A program made the translations under genes and the position numbers. 21,187 bases of DNA from Actinomycetota bacterium (GTDB lineage: Bacteria > Actinomycetota > Acidimicrobiia > IMCC26256 > PALSA-610): positions 1 to 21,187 of the forward strand of contig JAUZEM010000551.1 in NCBI GenBank assembly GCA_030839005.1, given 5' to 3'. Of the stretch, positions 1-7,289 are shown piece after piece. The notes under the pieces were generated by a model. The model was given only the letters and a program-made list of their open reading frames with translations, ran no database searches and had not been told where the DNA came from. The stretch's first letter is position 1, and each line of letters opens with the position of its first letter.

Positions 1-473
1 CCGGCGTGGACGATGAGCTGCGCGAACGGTTCGATCGCCGGGCGCGCGCGGTCGAGCACGGCGGCGTCGCCGCCGACCATCACGGTGAGCGTGCCGCGTT
101 CGGCTCCGATCGATCCACCGGAGAGCGGCGCGTCGAGATACGAGGCGCCGGTCGCCGTCACCCGCGCGTGTTGTCGGCGCTCCACCGCGGGATCGATCGT
201 GGAGGTGTCGACGACAACCTTGCCCGGCCCGAGCGCCGGCAACACCGCGTCGATCACCTCGACCACATCGGGCGAGTCGGGCACGCACAGGATTGTGATC
301 TCGCTCGCGGCGGCGACCGCGCGCGGAGTCGCGCCCTCCCGCGCCCCCGCGGCGACGGCGGCATCGATCGGTGGACGGCTACGAGACGCGACGGTGACGT
401 CATGGCCGGCGACGAGAAGGTGGCGGGTCATGGGCAAGCCCATCGCGCCGAGGCCGATGAATCCGATCTGCAT
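1..473 (-). CDS. NAD(P)-dependent 3-hydroxyisobutyrate dehydrogenase-family enzyme (partial)
   Basis: The first 157 residues of a beta-hydroxyacid dehydrogenase are visible; the C-terminal catalytic half lies beyond base 1. The N-terminus carries the Rossmann fingerprint G7-x-G9-x-x-G12 in QIGFIGLGAMGLPM. Further on, DAPLSGGSIGAERGTLTVM is the family substrate-binding block (DAPVSGG type), and the frame runs to the edge through FAQLIVHAG, as in intact members. The family includes 3-hydroxyisobutyrate dehydrogenase, tartronate semialdehyde reductase and related NAD(P)-linked enzymes; the substrate cannot be told from this half. The ATG at 473 was chosen because it starts the Rossmann strand directly and has a TAGCGT box (487-482) eight bases upstream, which suggests a leaderless transcript. 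It is divergent from the ThuA-like gene at 509, with only 35 bases between the two starts. Confidence 0.88.
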   Translation of the reverse strand, partial: MQIGFIGLGAMGLPMTRHLLVAGHDVTVASRSRPPIDAAVAAGAREGATPRAVAAASEITILCVPDSPDVVEVIDAVLPALGPGKVVVDTSTIDPAVERRQHARVTATGASYLDAPLSGGSIGAERGTLTVMVGGDAAVLDRARPAIEPFAQLIVHA

Positions 474-481
474 GCGCGTCG

Positions 482-500
482 ACGCTAGTGCGGCTACCTT
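482..500. promoter_or_regulatory. Back-to-back leaderless -10 boxes of a divergent promoter
   Basis: On the plus strand TACCTT (495-500) lies eight bases before the ATG at 509. On the minus strand TAGCGT (487-482) lies eight bases before the ATG at 473. Both fit the actinobacterial TANNNT -10, and neither gene has a clear Shine-Dalgarno. The -35 region of each promoter would fall inside the opposite gene. The motif and spacing are seen directly; promoter activity is inferred. Confidence 0.5.
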
Positions 501-508
501 GCCGCGTC

Positions 509-1204
509 ATGGCCGATCCGCTCTTGTTCGTCACCCAGGTCGCGCCGTATCGCGACGGGCCCGCGGGTGTGCACGGCGTGCTCGACCAGGCCGCAGTCGG
601 CGTCGGTCAGATCGCGGAGATGCAGGGGTTGCGCGCGCGGACGATCGAGGATGTGCGGGATCTGCCGGTCGACGCGATTCGCGAGGCCCGTGCGCTCGCG
701 CTGTTCACCATCGGCGAGACGCCTTGGAGCACGCAGCAGCAGCAGACGATCGTGGAGCGCGTCCGCGCCGGTCGCCTGGCGATATGCGCGATCCACTCCG
801 CGACCGACTCGTGTTATGCGTGGGATGCGTACGGAGAGATCGTCGGCGCGCGGTTCGACGGTCACCCCTGGACGCAGACGTTCGTCGCGGACGTGGTCGA
901 TCCGGCGCACCCGGCGTGCGCGCACCTCGGCGCCGACTGGCGCTGGCACGACGAGGTCTACCAATTCCGCGACCTGCGGCCCGACGCGCGGGTGTTGTTG
1001 CGTGTGCGCGAGGGCGAGCTCGACCTCGCTGCCACTGGAGCTCGTCGGCCGTCGTTCGGATACCCGCTCGCGTGGTGCTTCGGCGAGGGCCACGGGCGGG
1101 TGTTCTCGACGAGCCTCGGCCACTTCCCGGCCGCATGGGAGTCGCCCTCGTATCTCCGCCATCTCGCGGGTGGGCTCGGTTGGGCGCTCGGCGAGACGGC
1201 GTGA
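509..1204 (+). CDS. ThuA-like domain protein
   Basis: A 231-residue protein resembling the ThuA (trehalose utilisation) family, which has a glutamine-amidotransferase-like flavodoxin fold and whose chemistry is poorly defined. Family-like blocks are FTIGETPW, CAIHSATDS, the DGHPWTQTF segment, WHDEVYQF and, near the C-terminus, GRVFSTSLGHF followed by a final conserved-looking helix. No signal peptide or membrane segment is seen. The ATG at 509 gives MADPLLFVTQ, a natural first strand, and has a TACCTT box eight bases upstream; a GTG at 488 in the same frame would lie upstream of the likely transcription start. It overlaps the following hydrolase gene by four bases (GTGA), so the two are probably cotranscribed. 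ThuA-like genes usually sit with sugar-degradation genes, which agrees with the neighbourhood here. Confidence 0.85.
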   Translation: MADPLLFVTQVAPYRDGPAGVHGVLDQAAVGVGQIAEMQGLRARTIEDVRDLPVDAIREARALALFTIGETPWSTQQQQTIVERVRAGRLAICAIHSATDSCYAWDAYGEIVGARFDGHPWTQTFVADVVDPAHPACAHLGADWRWHDEVYQFRDLRPDARVLLRVREGELDLAATGARRPSFGYPLAWCFGEGHGRVFSTSLGHFPAAWESPSYLRHLAGGLGWALGETA

Positions 1205-2199
1205 GCCGGACTCGTAACTTCTCCAACTGGGCGTACTGGCGCCTGCACCACGAGCGGGTCGCCGCGACCGAGGAACCACCGCCGGCCGACATCGACGCGT
1301 GGTGCGCGCGTACACGTGCGCGGCTCGACGCGCGTCTCGGTGCGCATCCCGCACCTGTACCGCTCGACCTCGAGACGACCGAGGAGGTCGATCGCGGCGC
1401 TTATGCGCGCGCCCGGATCGTCTTCGACGTCGAAGAGACGATGTCGGTGCCTGCGTATCTTCTCGTTCCCCACGCGCGGCGCGACACCGCGCCGGGGCCC
1501 GCGGTACTCGCCGTGCACGGTCACGGTCCCGGGAAGGCGCGGGTATGTGGCATCGAGCGAGGCGGAGAGGGCGACGACTACGCGCACGCGCTTGCGTCGC
1601 TCGGCTACGTGGTGCTCGCGCCGGACCTGCGCGGCTTCGGTGAGCGCTCCGAGTGGATGCCCGCCGGGAACTACCACTGCGACTGGGATCTCGTGTGCGC
1701 GACCATGGCCGGCGTCGTGCCGCTCGAGCGCAACCTTTGGGATCTCGCCCGCTCGCTCGACGTTCTGTGCGCGCACCCGCTCGTCGATCCGGCGCGGGTC
1801 GCGGTCGCCGGGTTGTCGTACGGTGGTACCTGCGCGCTCTTCCTCGCCGCGCTCGACGCCCGGGTGCGGGTCGCGGTCGTCTCCGGCTATCTGTCCTCGT
1901 GGCGCGCCGCGCACGCCGTTCCGTGGAACATGTGCGGCTCGCAGGTGCTGCCTGATCAGCTCGGTGAGATCGAGCACGTCGATATCGCCGCGCTGATCGC
2001 CCCCCGGCCGCTGCTGGTGGAGTCGGGAACCCAGGACGGAATCTTTCCGGTCGGGCCGGCGCGTCAGACCGTCGACCGGCTACGCGCGGTGTACGCGCGC
2101 TTGGGCGCGCCCGACGATGCCATCGTTCACGACGTGTTCGAAGGAGATCATCGGTGGCACGGCGTCGAGGTGCCGGCCTTCTTGGAACGGTGGCTGTGA
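1201..2199 (+). CDS. Alpha/beta hydrolase of the dienelactone hydrolase / acetyl xylan esterase type
   Basis: A 332-residue alpha/beta hydrolase. The nucleophile elbow is GLSYGG with Ser206; the acid is probably Asp279 in GTQDGIFPV and the base His317 in EGDHRWHG, giving a complete Ser-Asp-His triad in the right order. The oxyanion-side HGHGPG motif and the DLRGFGE segment are also typical. The N-terminal part (SRTRNFSNWAYWRLHHER and the following residues) looks like the helical cap of the large acetyl-xylan-esterase/Abhydrolase_7-like group. It likely hydrolyses an ester, perhaps of a sugar or sugar acid, in the cytoplasm, since no signal peptide is seen. The GTG at 1201 overlaps the upstream stop and the gene's own stop overlaps the next start, so it is the middle cistron of a coupled trio. 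The open frame continues far upstream, but that part is antisense or out of frame to real genes. Confidence 0.87.
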   Translation: MSRTRNFSNWAYWRLHHERVAATEEPPPADIDAWCARTRARLDARLGAHPAPVPLDLETTEEVDRGAYARARIVFDVEETMSVPAYLLVPHARRDTAPGPAVLAVHGHGPGKARVCGIERGGEGDDYAHALASLGYVVLAPDLRGFGERSEWMPAGNYHCDWDLVCATMAGVVPLERNLWDLARSLDVLCAHPLVDPARVAVAGLSYGGTCALFLAALDARVRVAVVSGYLSSWRAAHAVPWNMCGSQVLPDQLGEIEHVDIAALIAPRPLLVESGTQDGIFPVGPARQTVDRLRAVYARLGAPDDAIVHDVFEGDHRWHGVEVPAFLERWL

Positions 2200-2663
2200 G
2201 CACGATCGACATGCGTCTCGCCGCGCTGGGCCTGGTGTTGCCGGGCCCGTACCCACCGCACGATCCCCTCGACGCCCTCGTCGTGCACGGTGGCCGGGCC
2301 CGGACCTCGGGCCAGCTCCCGAGGGATCACGACGGCAGGCTCGTCCATCCGGGTGTGCTGGGAGCCGGGCTCTCCGTCGATGACGGCGCGGAGGCCGCGC
2401 GCTGGTGCGCGTTGAACGCGCTGTCGGTGCTGCGCGCCGGCCTCGGGTCGCTCGATCGCGTTTCGCGCGTGCTCACCGTGCTCGGTTTCGTGGCGTCCGC
2501 GCCGGGTTTCGAACAGCAACCCGCGGTGGTCGACGGCGCGAGCACATTGCTGCACGACGTGTTCCGCGAAGCCGGCCGGCACAGCCGTTCGGCAATCGGC
2601 GTCGCCGCGCTTCCCCGGGGTGGCGCGGTCGAGATCGAGGTCGAGGTCGCACTCGCCGACTGA
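2196..2663 (+). CDS. RidA (YjgF/UK114) family protein
   Basis: A 155-residue RidA-superfamily protein. Recognisable blocks are the strand motif VVHGGRARTSGQLP, the helix with AARWCALNALSVLRAGLGSLDRV (quoted in part), and the C-terminal RSAIGVAALP followed by VEIEVEVAL. Arg131 in HSRSAIGV corresponds to the arginine that binds the carboxylate in deaminating RidA enzymes, so enamine/imine deaminase chemistry is possible. Many RidA relatives have other or unknown roles. The GTG at 2196 overlaps the preceding stop codon (GTGA); an ATG at 2211 is an alternative start. It closes the ThuA-hydrolase-RidA cassette. The next gene begins 88 bases downstream with its own promoter. Confidence 0.88.
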   Translation: MSTIDMRLAALGLVLPGPYPPHDPLDALVVHGGRARTSGQLPRDHDGRLVHPGVLGAGLSVDDGAEAARWCALNALSVLRAGLGSLDRVSRVLTVLGFVASAPGFEQQPAVVDGASTLLHDVFREAGRHSRSAIGVAALPRGGAVEIEVEVALAD

Positions 2664-2739
2664 TGCGCCGCGCCCGGCCGTCGGTCGCCGATGATCGTCG
2701 GTCGTCGCGGGCCCTCTCGCTCTTCGGCTCGTCGACTCG

Positions 2740-2745
2740 TAGGCT
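2740..2745 (+). promoter_or_regulatory. Leaderless -10 box of the first GH4 gene
   Basis: TAGGCT lies six bases before the ATG at 2752, and no Shine-Dalgarno is present in the preceding bases. This is the arrangement expected when transcription begins at or next to the A of the start codon. Confidence 0.55.
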
Positions 2746-2751
2746 CCGCGC

Positions 2752-4134
2752 ATGGGTGCGAGCATCACGATCGTGGGCGGCGGCAGCTATCACTGGGCGC
2801 CGCGCCTTCTCGCCGACTTCGCCAACACTCCGTCGTTGAACGATGTGCACGTTGTTCTGCACGATCTCGACGCCGAGCGCATGAAGCTCATGCAGGACCT
2901 CGGCAGCGAGATCGCCGCGCGACGCGGGATCGCGATGACCGTGGAAGCCGAGGGCGACCGCCGCCGCGCGATCGAGGGCGCCGACTTCGTCATCACCGCG
3001 CTGTCGGTGGGCGGCTTCGACTCGATGCAGCACGACATCGAGATCCCGCAGCGCTTCGGCATCCGCCAACCCATCGGCGACAGCGTCGGACCGGGCGGCA
3101 TCCTCCGCGCGCTGCGCAGCGTGCCGGTGTTGCTCGACATCGCGCGTGACGTCGAAGCGGTTGCCCCCGACGCGTGGCTGGTGAACGTCACCAACCCGCT
3201 CACGGCGTTGTGCAGATCGGTGACGCGGGAAACGAACGTGAAGACCGTCGGCCTCTGCAACGAGTGGGTCGGGTGCTCGTGGGTCCTGAGTCTGTTGTTC
3301 GACTGCGGTATGGCGGAAATCGACCCCATCCTCGGTGGCGTCAACCACTATCCGCTGGCGACGTCGCTGCGCGTCGCGGGCGAGGACGACGCGTTCGTCC
3401 GGCTCCATGCGCTCCTCGGCGAACCGCAGCGCGCGGCGACCGAGCCGATCTGGATGGATCCGCCCGAGCGCGCAGGCTGGGTCAAGGTGTCGCCGGCCGA
3501 GTTTTGGACCAAGCTCGACGTGATCGAGAACAATCGGGTCCGCTTCGAGCTGTTCCGCCGATTCGGCGTGCTCGTCGGCTCGGGCGACCATCACTCGGTC
3601 GAGTTCATGCCGAGCTTCGTGCACGCGCGCAACGACTATGGCCGCGATTGGCGCGTTCATCACTACGGGATGCCGGGGCATCGCCGCGACGCTGACGACG
3701 ACGTCGCCCATTACGAGGGGATGCGCGACGCGCCGGACGTCACTCGGATGCCGTCCGGTGAGCTCGTCGCGCAGCTTCTCGACGGCATGGTCACCGGCCA
3801 GCCGCAGCAGTTGCCCGTAAACCTGCCGAACGAGGGCAACGTCACGAACCTCGACGCCGGCGCGGTCGTCGAGATCATGGGTGTTGCCGACGGGACGGGC
3901 GTGCAGGGACGCGACAAGACGACGGTACCGGGCATCCTGGGCGAGTTCTTGCGACGCATCAACGTGGTGCAGGAGTGGACGGTCGAGGCTGCTGTCGCCG
4001 GAGATCGCGAGCTGGTGTTGGAGGCGATGCTCGCCGACCCGATTGCCGCGCAGGCGCCGTACGAGCAGATCATCCAGATGACCGACGAGATGCTCGCGGC
4101 GACAGCCCGCTGGCTGCCGCAATTCGACGCCTAG
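2752..4134 (+). CDS. Glycoside hydrolase family 4 enzyme (first of a tandem pair)
   Basis: A 460-residue GH4 protein, the usual length for the family. GH4 enzymes cleave alpha- or beta-glycosides (often 6-phosphorylated, also galactosides and glucuronides) by an NAD-dependent oxidation-elimination route that needs Mn2+. The N-terminus ITIVGGGSYHW is the dinucleotide-binding loop. DSVGPGGILRALRSVP and NVTNPLTALCRSV are strongly family-specific. Cys169 in GLCNEW and His199 in GGVNHYP are the expected metal ligands. The protein looks cytoplasmic. No PTS component or sugar kinase is in the window, so whether the substrate is phosphorylated is open. The nearby deaminase hints at amino sugars; the GH4 enzyme ChbF of E. 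coli acts on phosphorylated diacetylchitobiose. The gene is apparently leaderless and lies ten bases before the second GH4 gene. Confidence 0.93.
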   Translation: MGASITIVGGGSYHWAPRLLADFANTPSLNDVHVVLHDLDAERMKLMQDLGSEIAARRGIAMTVEAEGDRRRAIEGADFVITALSVGGFDSMQHDIEIPQRFGIRQPIGDSVGPGGILRALRSVPVLLDIARDVEAVAPDAWLVNVTNPLTALCRSVTRETNVKTVGLCNEWVGCSWVLSLLFDCGMAEIDPILGGVNHYPLATSLRVAGEDDAFVRLHALLGEPQRAATEPIWMDPPERAGWVKVSPAEFWTKLDVIENNRVRFELFRRFGVLVGSGDHHSVEFMPSFVHARNDYGRDWRVHHYGMPGHRRDADDDVAHYEGMRDAPDVTRMPSGELVAQLLDGMVTGQPQQLPVNLPNEGNVTNLDAGAVVEIMGVADGTGVQGRDKTTVPGILGEFLRRINVVQEWTVEAAVAGDRELVLEAMLADPIAAQAPYEQIIQMTDEMLAATARWLPQFDA

Positions 4135-4137
4135 GAT
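4132..4137 (+). promoter_or_regulatory. Possible leaderless -10 box overlapping the upstream stop codon
   Basis: TAGGAT contains the TAG stop of the preceding GH4 gene and lies seven bases before the GTG start at 4145. It fits the TANNNT plus short-spacer pattern seen at several other starts here. It would give the second GH4 gene its own transcript in addition to read-through. Confidence 0.42.
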
Positions 4138-4144
4138 CGCCGGC

Positions 4145-5515
4145 GTGGCTCCGAGGATCGTCATCATCGGTGGTGGCAGCTACCAGTGGGTCCCCAAGCT
4201 GCTCGTCGATCTCGCGAATACGCCGACGCTCGCCGAAGCCGAGATCGTGCTGCAGGACATCGACCCCGATCCACTCGCGCCGATGGCCGACTTCGTGCGA
4301 CACGTGGTCGGCCTGAAGGCACTGGGCATGACGGTGTCGACGACCACCGATCGGCGCGCGGCCCTCGCGGGTGCCGACTACGTGGTCGTCACGATCTCGA
4401 CGGGCGGGTTCGCGAGCATGCGCCACGACCTCGAGATACCCGAGCGGCACGGCATCAAGCAGTCCGTCGGCGACTCGGTCGGTCCCGGCGGCGTCATGCG
4501 CGCCCTGCGCAATATCCCGGTCCTGGTCGCCATCGCCCGTGACATGAGTGAGCTCTGCCCCGACGCGTGGATGCTCAACATCACGAACCCGATGACGACG
4601 CTGTGCCGCGCGGTGACGCATGAAACGAGCATCCGGACGGTCGGCCTGTGTCACGAGATCGCGGGTGCACAGTTCGCGCTCTCTCTGCTCCTCGACGCGG
4701 GCTTCCTCGACCTCGATTTCGAGCTGGTGGGCGTGAACCACTTGCCGATCTTCACCACGTTGCGCGTGAACGGCGAAGACGCATTCGATCGGCTCCGCGC
4801 GCTGCTGGCTGATCCCGACGGTCTCGGCGAGCAGCCCGTGAAGCTTCCGCCGTGGTTGGGCGCCGAAGCGGAGAGCCTCGCGGGCGGTATCCGAAAGCGT
4901 GACATCCTCGAACATCACAGAGTCAAGCTCGCGCTCTTCGAGCGTTTCGGCGTGCTCCCGGGTGCCGGCGACCGCCACCTCGTCGAGTTCTTTCCCGGTT
5001 TTCTCACCGAAGAATCCGGATGGGGGAAGCGCTGGGGCGTGGCGCTGACCACCATCGCCGATCGAGAGAAAGACGCGGGCGAGTTCAAGAAGGAGCTCGC
5101 CAAGATGCGCGCCTCCGACGAAGTTCCGACGATGCCGTCGGGCGAGATGGTTGCGCCGATGATCGACGCGTTCCTGCGCGACCGGCCGCACGCGTTCCCG
5201 CTGAATCTGCCCAACTCCGGCCAGGCCCCCGACCTGCCTCCGGACGTGGTCGTCGAGGCGATGTGCGTCGCCGACGGCCACGGCCTGCATCCGCGCGACC
5301 AGACCCGGTTGCCCGCCGTGCTCGCCGAATGGGTGCGCCGCATCTCGGCTGCGCAGGAGGCGACGGTCGCGGCCGCACTCTCGGGCGATCGCGCCAAGGT
5401 CGTCGAGGCGATGCTGCTCGACCCACTCGCGGGACGCATCGACTTCGACCACGTCGAGCAGATGACCGCCGAGATGCTTGCTGCGACCGCGCCGTGGCTG
5501 CCCCAATTCGCGTGA
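4145..5515 (+). CDS. Glycoside hydrolase family 4 enzyme (second of a tandem pair)
   Basis: A 456-residue paralogue of the preceding gene with the same architecture. It has the NAD loop IVIIGGGSYQW, the DSVGPGGVMRALRNIPV block, NITNPMTTLCRAV, Cys169 in GLCHE and His199 in GVNHLP. The metal ligands fall at exactly the same residue numbers as in the first copy, so the N-terminal halves align without gaps. The sequences have nevertheless diverged clearly, which suggests an old duplication with different substrate or anomer preference rather than a recent copy. The start is GTG, with no convincing Shine-Dalgarno and a TAGGAT box seven bases upstream. The stop overlaps the next gene's GTG by four bases, so it is translationally coupled to the NagB-type deaminase. 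That links its product to amino-sugar phosphate metabolism. Confidence 0.93.
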   Translation: MAPRIVIIGGGSYQWVPKLLVDLANTPTLAEAEIVLQDIDPDPLAPMADFVRHVVGLKALGMTVSTTTDRRAALAGADYVVVTISTGGFASMRHDLEIPERHGIKQSVGDSVGPGGVMRALRNIPVLVAIARDMSELCPDAWMLNITNPMTTLCRAVTHETSIRTVGLCHEIAGAQFALSLLLDAGFLDLDFELVGVNHLPIFTTLRVNGEDAFDRLRALLADPDGLGEQPVKLPPWLGAEAESLAGGIRKRDILEHHRVKLALFERFGVLPGAGDRHLVEFFPGFLTEESGWGKRWGVALTTIADREKDAGEFKKELAKMRASDEVPTMPSGEMVAPMIDAFLRDRPHAFPLNLPNSGQAPDLPPDVVVEAMCVADGHGLHPRDQTRLPAVLAEWVRRISAAQEATVAAALSGDRAKVVEAMLLDPLAGRIDFDHVEQMTAEMLAATAPWLPQFA

Positions 5516-6279
5516 GCGGTGAACTGCGGTTCGACGCGCTGAACGTGCACGTCGGGCGCGACGTCGAGCAGATGGCGCGTGACGCGGCCGCGGAAGCGGC
5601 CTCCGTGATCCGGGCCGCGACCTCCGCCCGCGGCGAGGCGAACGTGATGCTCGCCACCGGCAACTCGCAACTCGCGTTCCTCGCGGCGCTCGTCGAGGTT
5701 CCCGATATCGCATGGGAGTCCGTGCGCGCGTTCCACATGGACGAGTACGTCGGGCTCCCGCCGTCGCACCGCGCGAGCTTCCAGCGCTACATGCGCGAGC
5801 GGGTCGCAGCCCGGTTGTCGGTGAAGGAGTTCAACTATCTGTCGGGTGACGCATCCGATCCCGAGCACGAAGCGGCCCGATACGCCGCATTGTTGCGGGC
5901 CCATCCACTCGACTTGTGTTGTGCGGGGATAGGGGAGAACGGACACCTCGCGTTCAACGACCCGCCCGTCGCAGACTTCGACGACCCGCGCGACGTCAAG
6001 ATCGTCGCGCTCGAACCGGCGTCGCGCCGCCAGCAGGTCGCCGAGGGTCACTTCGCGGCGATCGGCGACGTACCCACCCACGCGATCACCGTCACAATCC
6101 CGGCCCTGCTCCGGGCCGGTCGGGTGCTCGTGATCGCGCCCGAAGCGCGCAAGGCGAAGCCCGTGCACGAGGCGCTGTACGGACCGGTCACGACCGCGTG
6201 CCCGGCGTCGATCCTGCGCCGGCAGCCGAACGCCACGCTGTATCTCGACGCGGAGTCGTCGGCACTCCTCGAAACATGA
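5512..6279 (+). CDS. nagB: Glucosamine-6-phosphate deaminase (NagB family)
   Basis: A 255-residue NagB/6-phosphogluconolactonase-fold protein. NagB converts glucosamine 6-phosphate to fructose 6-phosphate and ammonia. Diagnostic blocks are the phosphate loop ATGNSQLAFLAAL, FHMDEYVGL with Asp77 (the proton-shuttling Asp72 of E. coli NagB), and GIGENGHLAFNDPP with His145 of the catalytic pair. The residue two before that histidine is Asn143, where the E. coli enzyme has Asp; Asn is also found there in other NagB-like proteins. The C-terminal TTACPASIL block is also typical. The GTG at 5512 overlaps the upstream GH4 stop, and its own stop overlaps the following ATG. It probably feeds a sugar released by one of the GH4 enzymes into glycolysis. 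No NagA deacetylase is visible, so the deaminase assignment is better supported than the full pathway. Confidence 0.88.
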   Translation: MSGELRFDALNVHVGRDVEQMARDAAAEAASVIRAATSARGEANVMLATGNSQLAFLAALVEVPDIAWESVRAFHMDEYVGLPPSHRASFQRYMRERVAARLSVKEFNYLSGDASDPEHEAARYAALLRAHPLDLCCAGIGENGHLAFNDPPVADFDDPRDVKIVALEPASRRQQVAEGHFAAIGDVPTHAITVTIPALLRAGRVLVIAPEARKAKPVHEALYGPVTTACPASILRRQPNATLYLDAESSALLET

Positions 6280-7268
6280 GGGTCGCAGTCATCGGTGGGG
6301 GGTTCGGGCGGCGGGTCGTCGCGCCGGTGTTCGCCGAGACGGACGACTGCGAGGTCGTCGACGTCGTAACCGCTCGCGACGAACGCGCGGTGCGCGCCGC
6401 GGCGACGCGTCCGGACGTCGATCTGGTCAGCGTGCACTCTCCTCCGTTCCTGCACGCCCCGCACGTGCGTCTCGCGCTGGGTGAGGGCAAGGCCGTGTTG
6501 TGCGACAAGCAGTTTGCGCTCGACGCCGACGAGGCGGCGGATCTCGAAGCCGAGGCGCGTGCGGCGGGCGTGGTCGCGCTCTGCAACTTCGAATTCCGGT
6601 ACGCGCCGGCGCGCGCCCTGCTGCGGGAAATGGTCGACGAGGGCGCGCTCGGTCGGATCGAGCATGTTCAGATGACTCGCCTCTCCGCCGGCTCTCGCGT
6701 TCCGCTGCGACGCTGGGGCTGGCTCTTCGATCGCGCGCTGGGCGGCGGTTGGATCGGCGCGTGGGGTTCACACGCCGTCGACACGCTGCGCTCGATCTTC
6801 GGCGCGGAGGTGACCGAGGTGCAGGCGCTGCTACGCATGGATGTGCGCGAGCGTCCCGACGACCGCGGTGACCTGCACACTTGCACCGCCGAGGACGGCT
6901 TCAGCGCGTCGCTCGTACTCTCGAACGGCGCGACCGTCGCGATCGACAGCGGATTCGCCGCGGTGGCGAACGTCACGCCTCGCTTCACGGTGTTCGGCTC
7001 CCGCGCGATTGCCGAGTTGGTCGGCGAGACACGCATCTCCATCCGGCAGGCGGACGGCTCACGGGAGACGATCGACCTCGCGGACGACGAGGAAGCCGAC
7101 GGCCACCTCGGGCCGATGCGCCGCTTTGCCGAGGTGGTGCGAGACGCGGTCACGTCCGGCGAGCTCCCGCCCCATGCACCGACGTTCTCCGACGGCCGAG
7201 CGTGTGACGAGGTGCTGGACCAGCTCCGGGCCGCCCCCTTCGCTCCGGGCCCGGTCGATCCTTCGTAG
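6276..7268 (+). CDS. Gfo/Idh/MocA family NAD(P)-dependent oxidoreductase
   Basis: A 330-residue sugar-type dehydrogenase. The N-terminal Rossmann domain starts MRVAVIGGGFGRRV; DLVSVHSPPFLH and VLCDKQFALDADEA follow, where Lys78 is in the position of the family's catalytic EKP-type lysine. The C-terminal domain shows GGGWIGAWGSHAVDTLRSIFG, equivalent to the family block with a catalytic histidine, then a beta sheet and a final helix. Such enzymes oxidise or reduce sugars, inositols and related polyols. It overlaps nagB by four bases (ATGA) and ends the GH4-GH4-NagB-Gfo/Idh run. The exact substrate cannot be read from the sequence; the context suggests a modified hexose or amino sugar. Confidence 0.9.
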   Translation: MRVAVIGGGFGRRVVAPVFAETDDCEVVDVVTARDERAVRAAATRPDVDLVSVHSPPFLHAPHVRLALGEGKAVLCDKQFALDADEAADLEAEARAAGVVALCNFEFRYAPARALLREMVDEGALGRIEHVQMTRLSAGSRVPLRRWGWLFDRALGGGWIGAWGSHAVDTLRSIFGAEVTEVQALLRMDVRERPDDRGDLHTCTAEDGFSASLVLSNGATVAIDSGFAAVANVTPRFTVFGSRAIAELVGETRISIRQADGSRETIDLADDEEADGHLGPMRRFAEVVRDAVTSGELPPHAPTFSDGRACDEVLDQLRAAPFAPGPVDPS

Positions 7269-7277
7269 CTCCTGGTC

Positions 7278-7283
7278 TAGGTT
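7278..7283 (+). promoter_or_regulatory. Leaderless -10 box of the Ddn-like gene
   Basis: TAGGTT lies six bases before the ATG at 7290, in the 21-base gap after the oxidoreductase stop codon. No Shine-Dalgarno precedes the start. It is the same motif and spacing as at 2740. Confidence 0.55.
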
Positions 7284-7289
7284 CGGCGC

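Noticed and set aside
13..1200. Upstream extension of the alpha/beta hydrolase frame to near base 13
   Set aside because: The extension overlaps the ThuA-like gene in another frame and the dehydrogenase on the other strand, and its translation is compositionally unlike a protein domain; the GTG at 1201 fits the four-base overlap pattern.
2473..4167. Long minus-strand open frame (about 560 codons) opposite the first GH4 gene
   Set aside because: It is an antisense shadow of a clear GH4 coding region; its translation is rich in Arg/His/Asp with no recognisable domain, as expected from GC-rich reverse frames.
4070..5713. Long minus-strand open frame opposite the second GH4 gene
   Set aside because: Antisense to GH4 and NagB, both well supported; the translation is low-complexity and Arg/Asp-rich.
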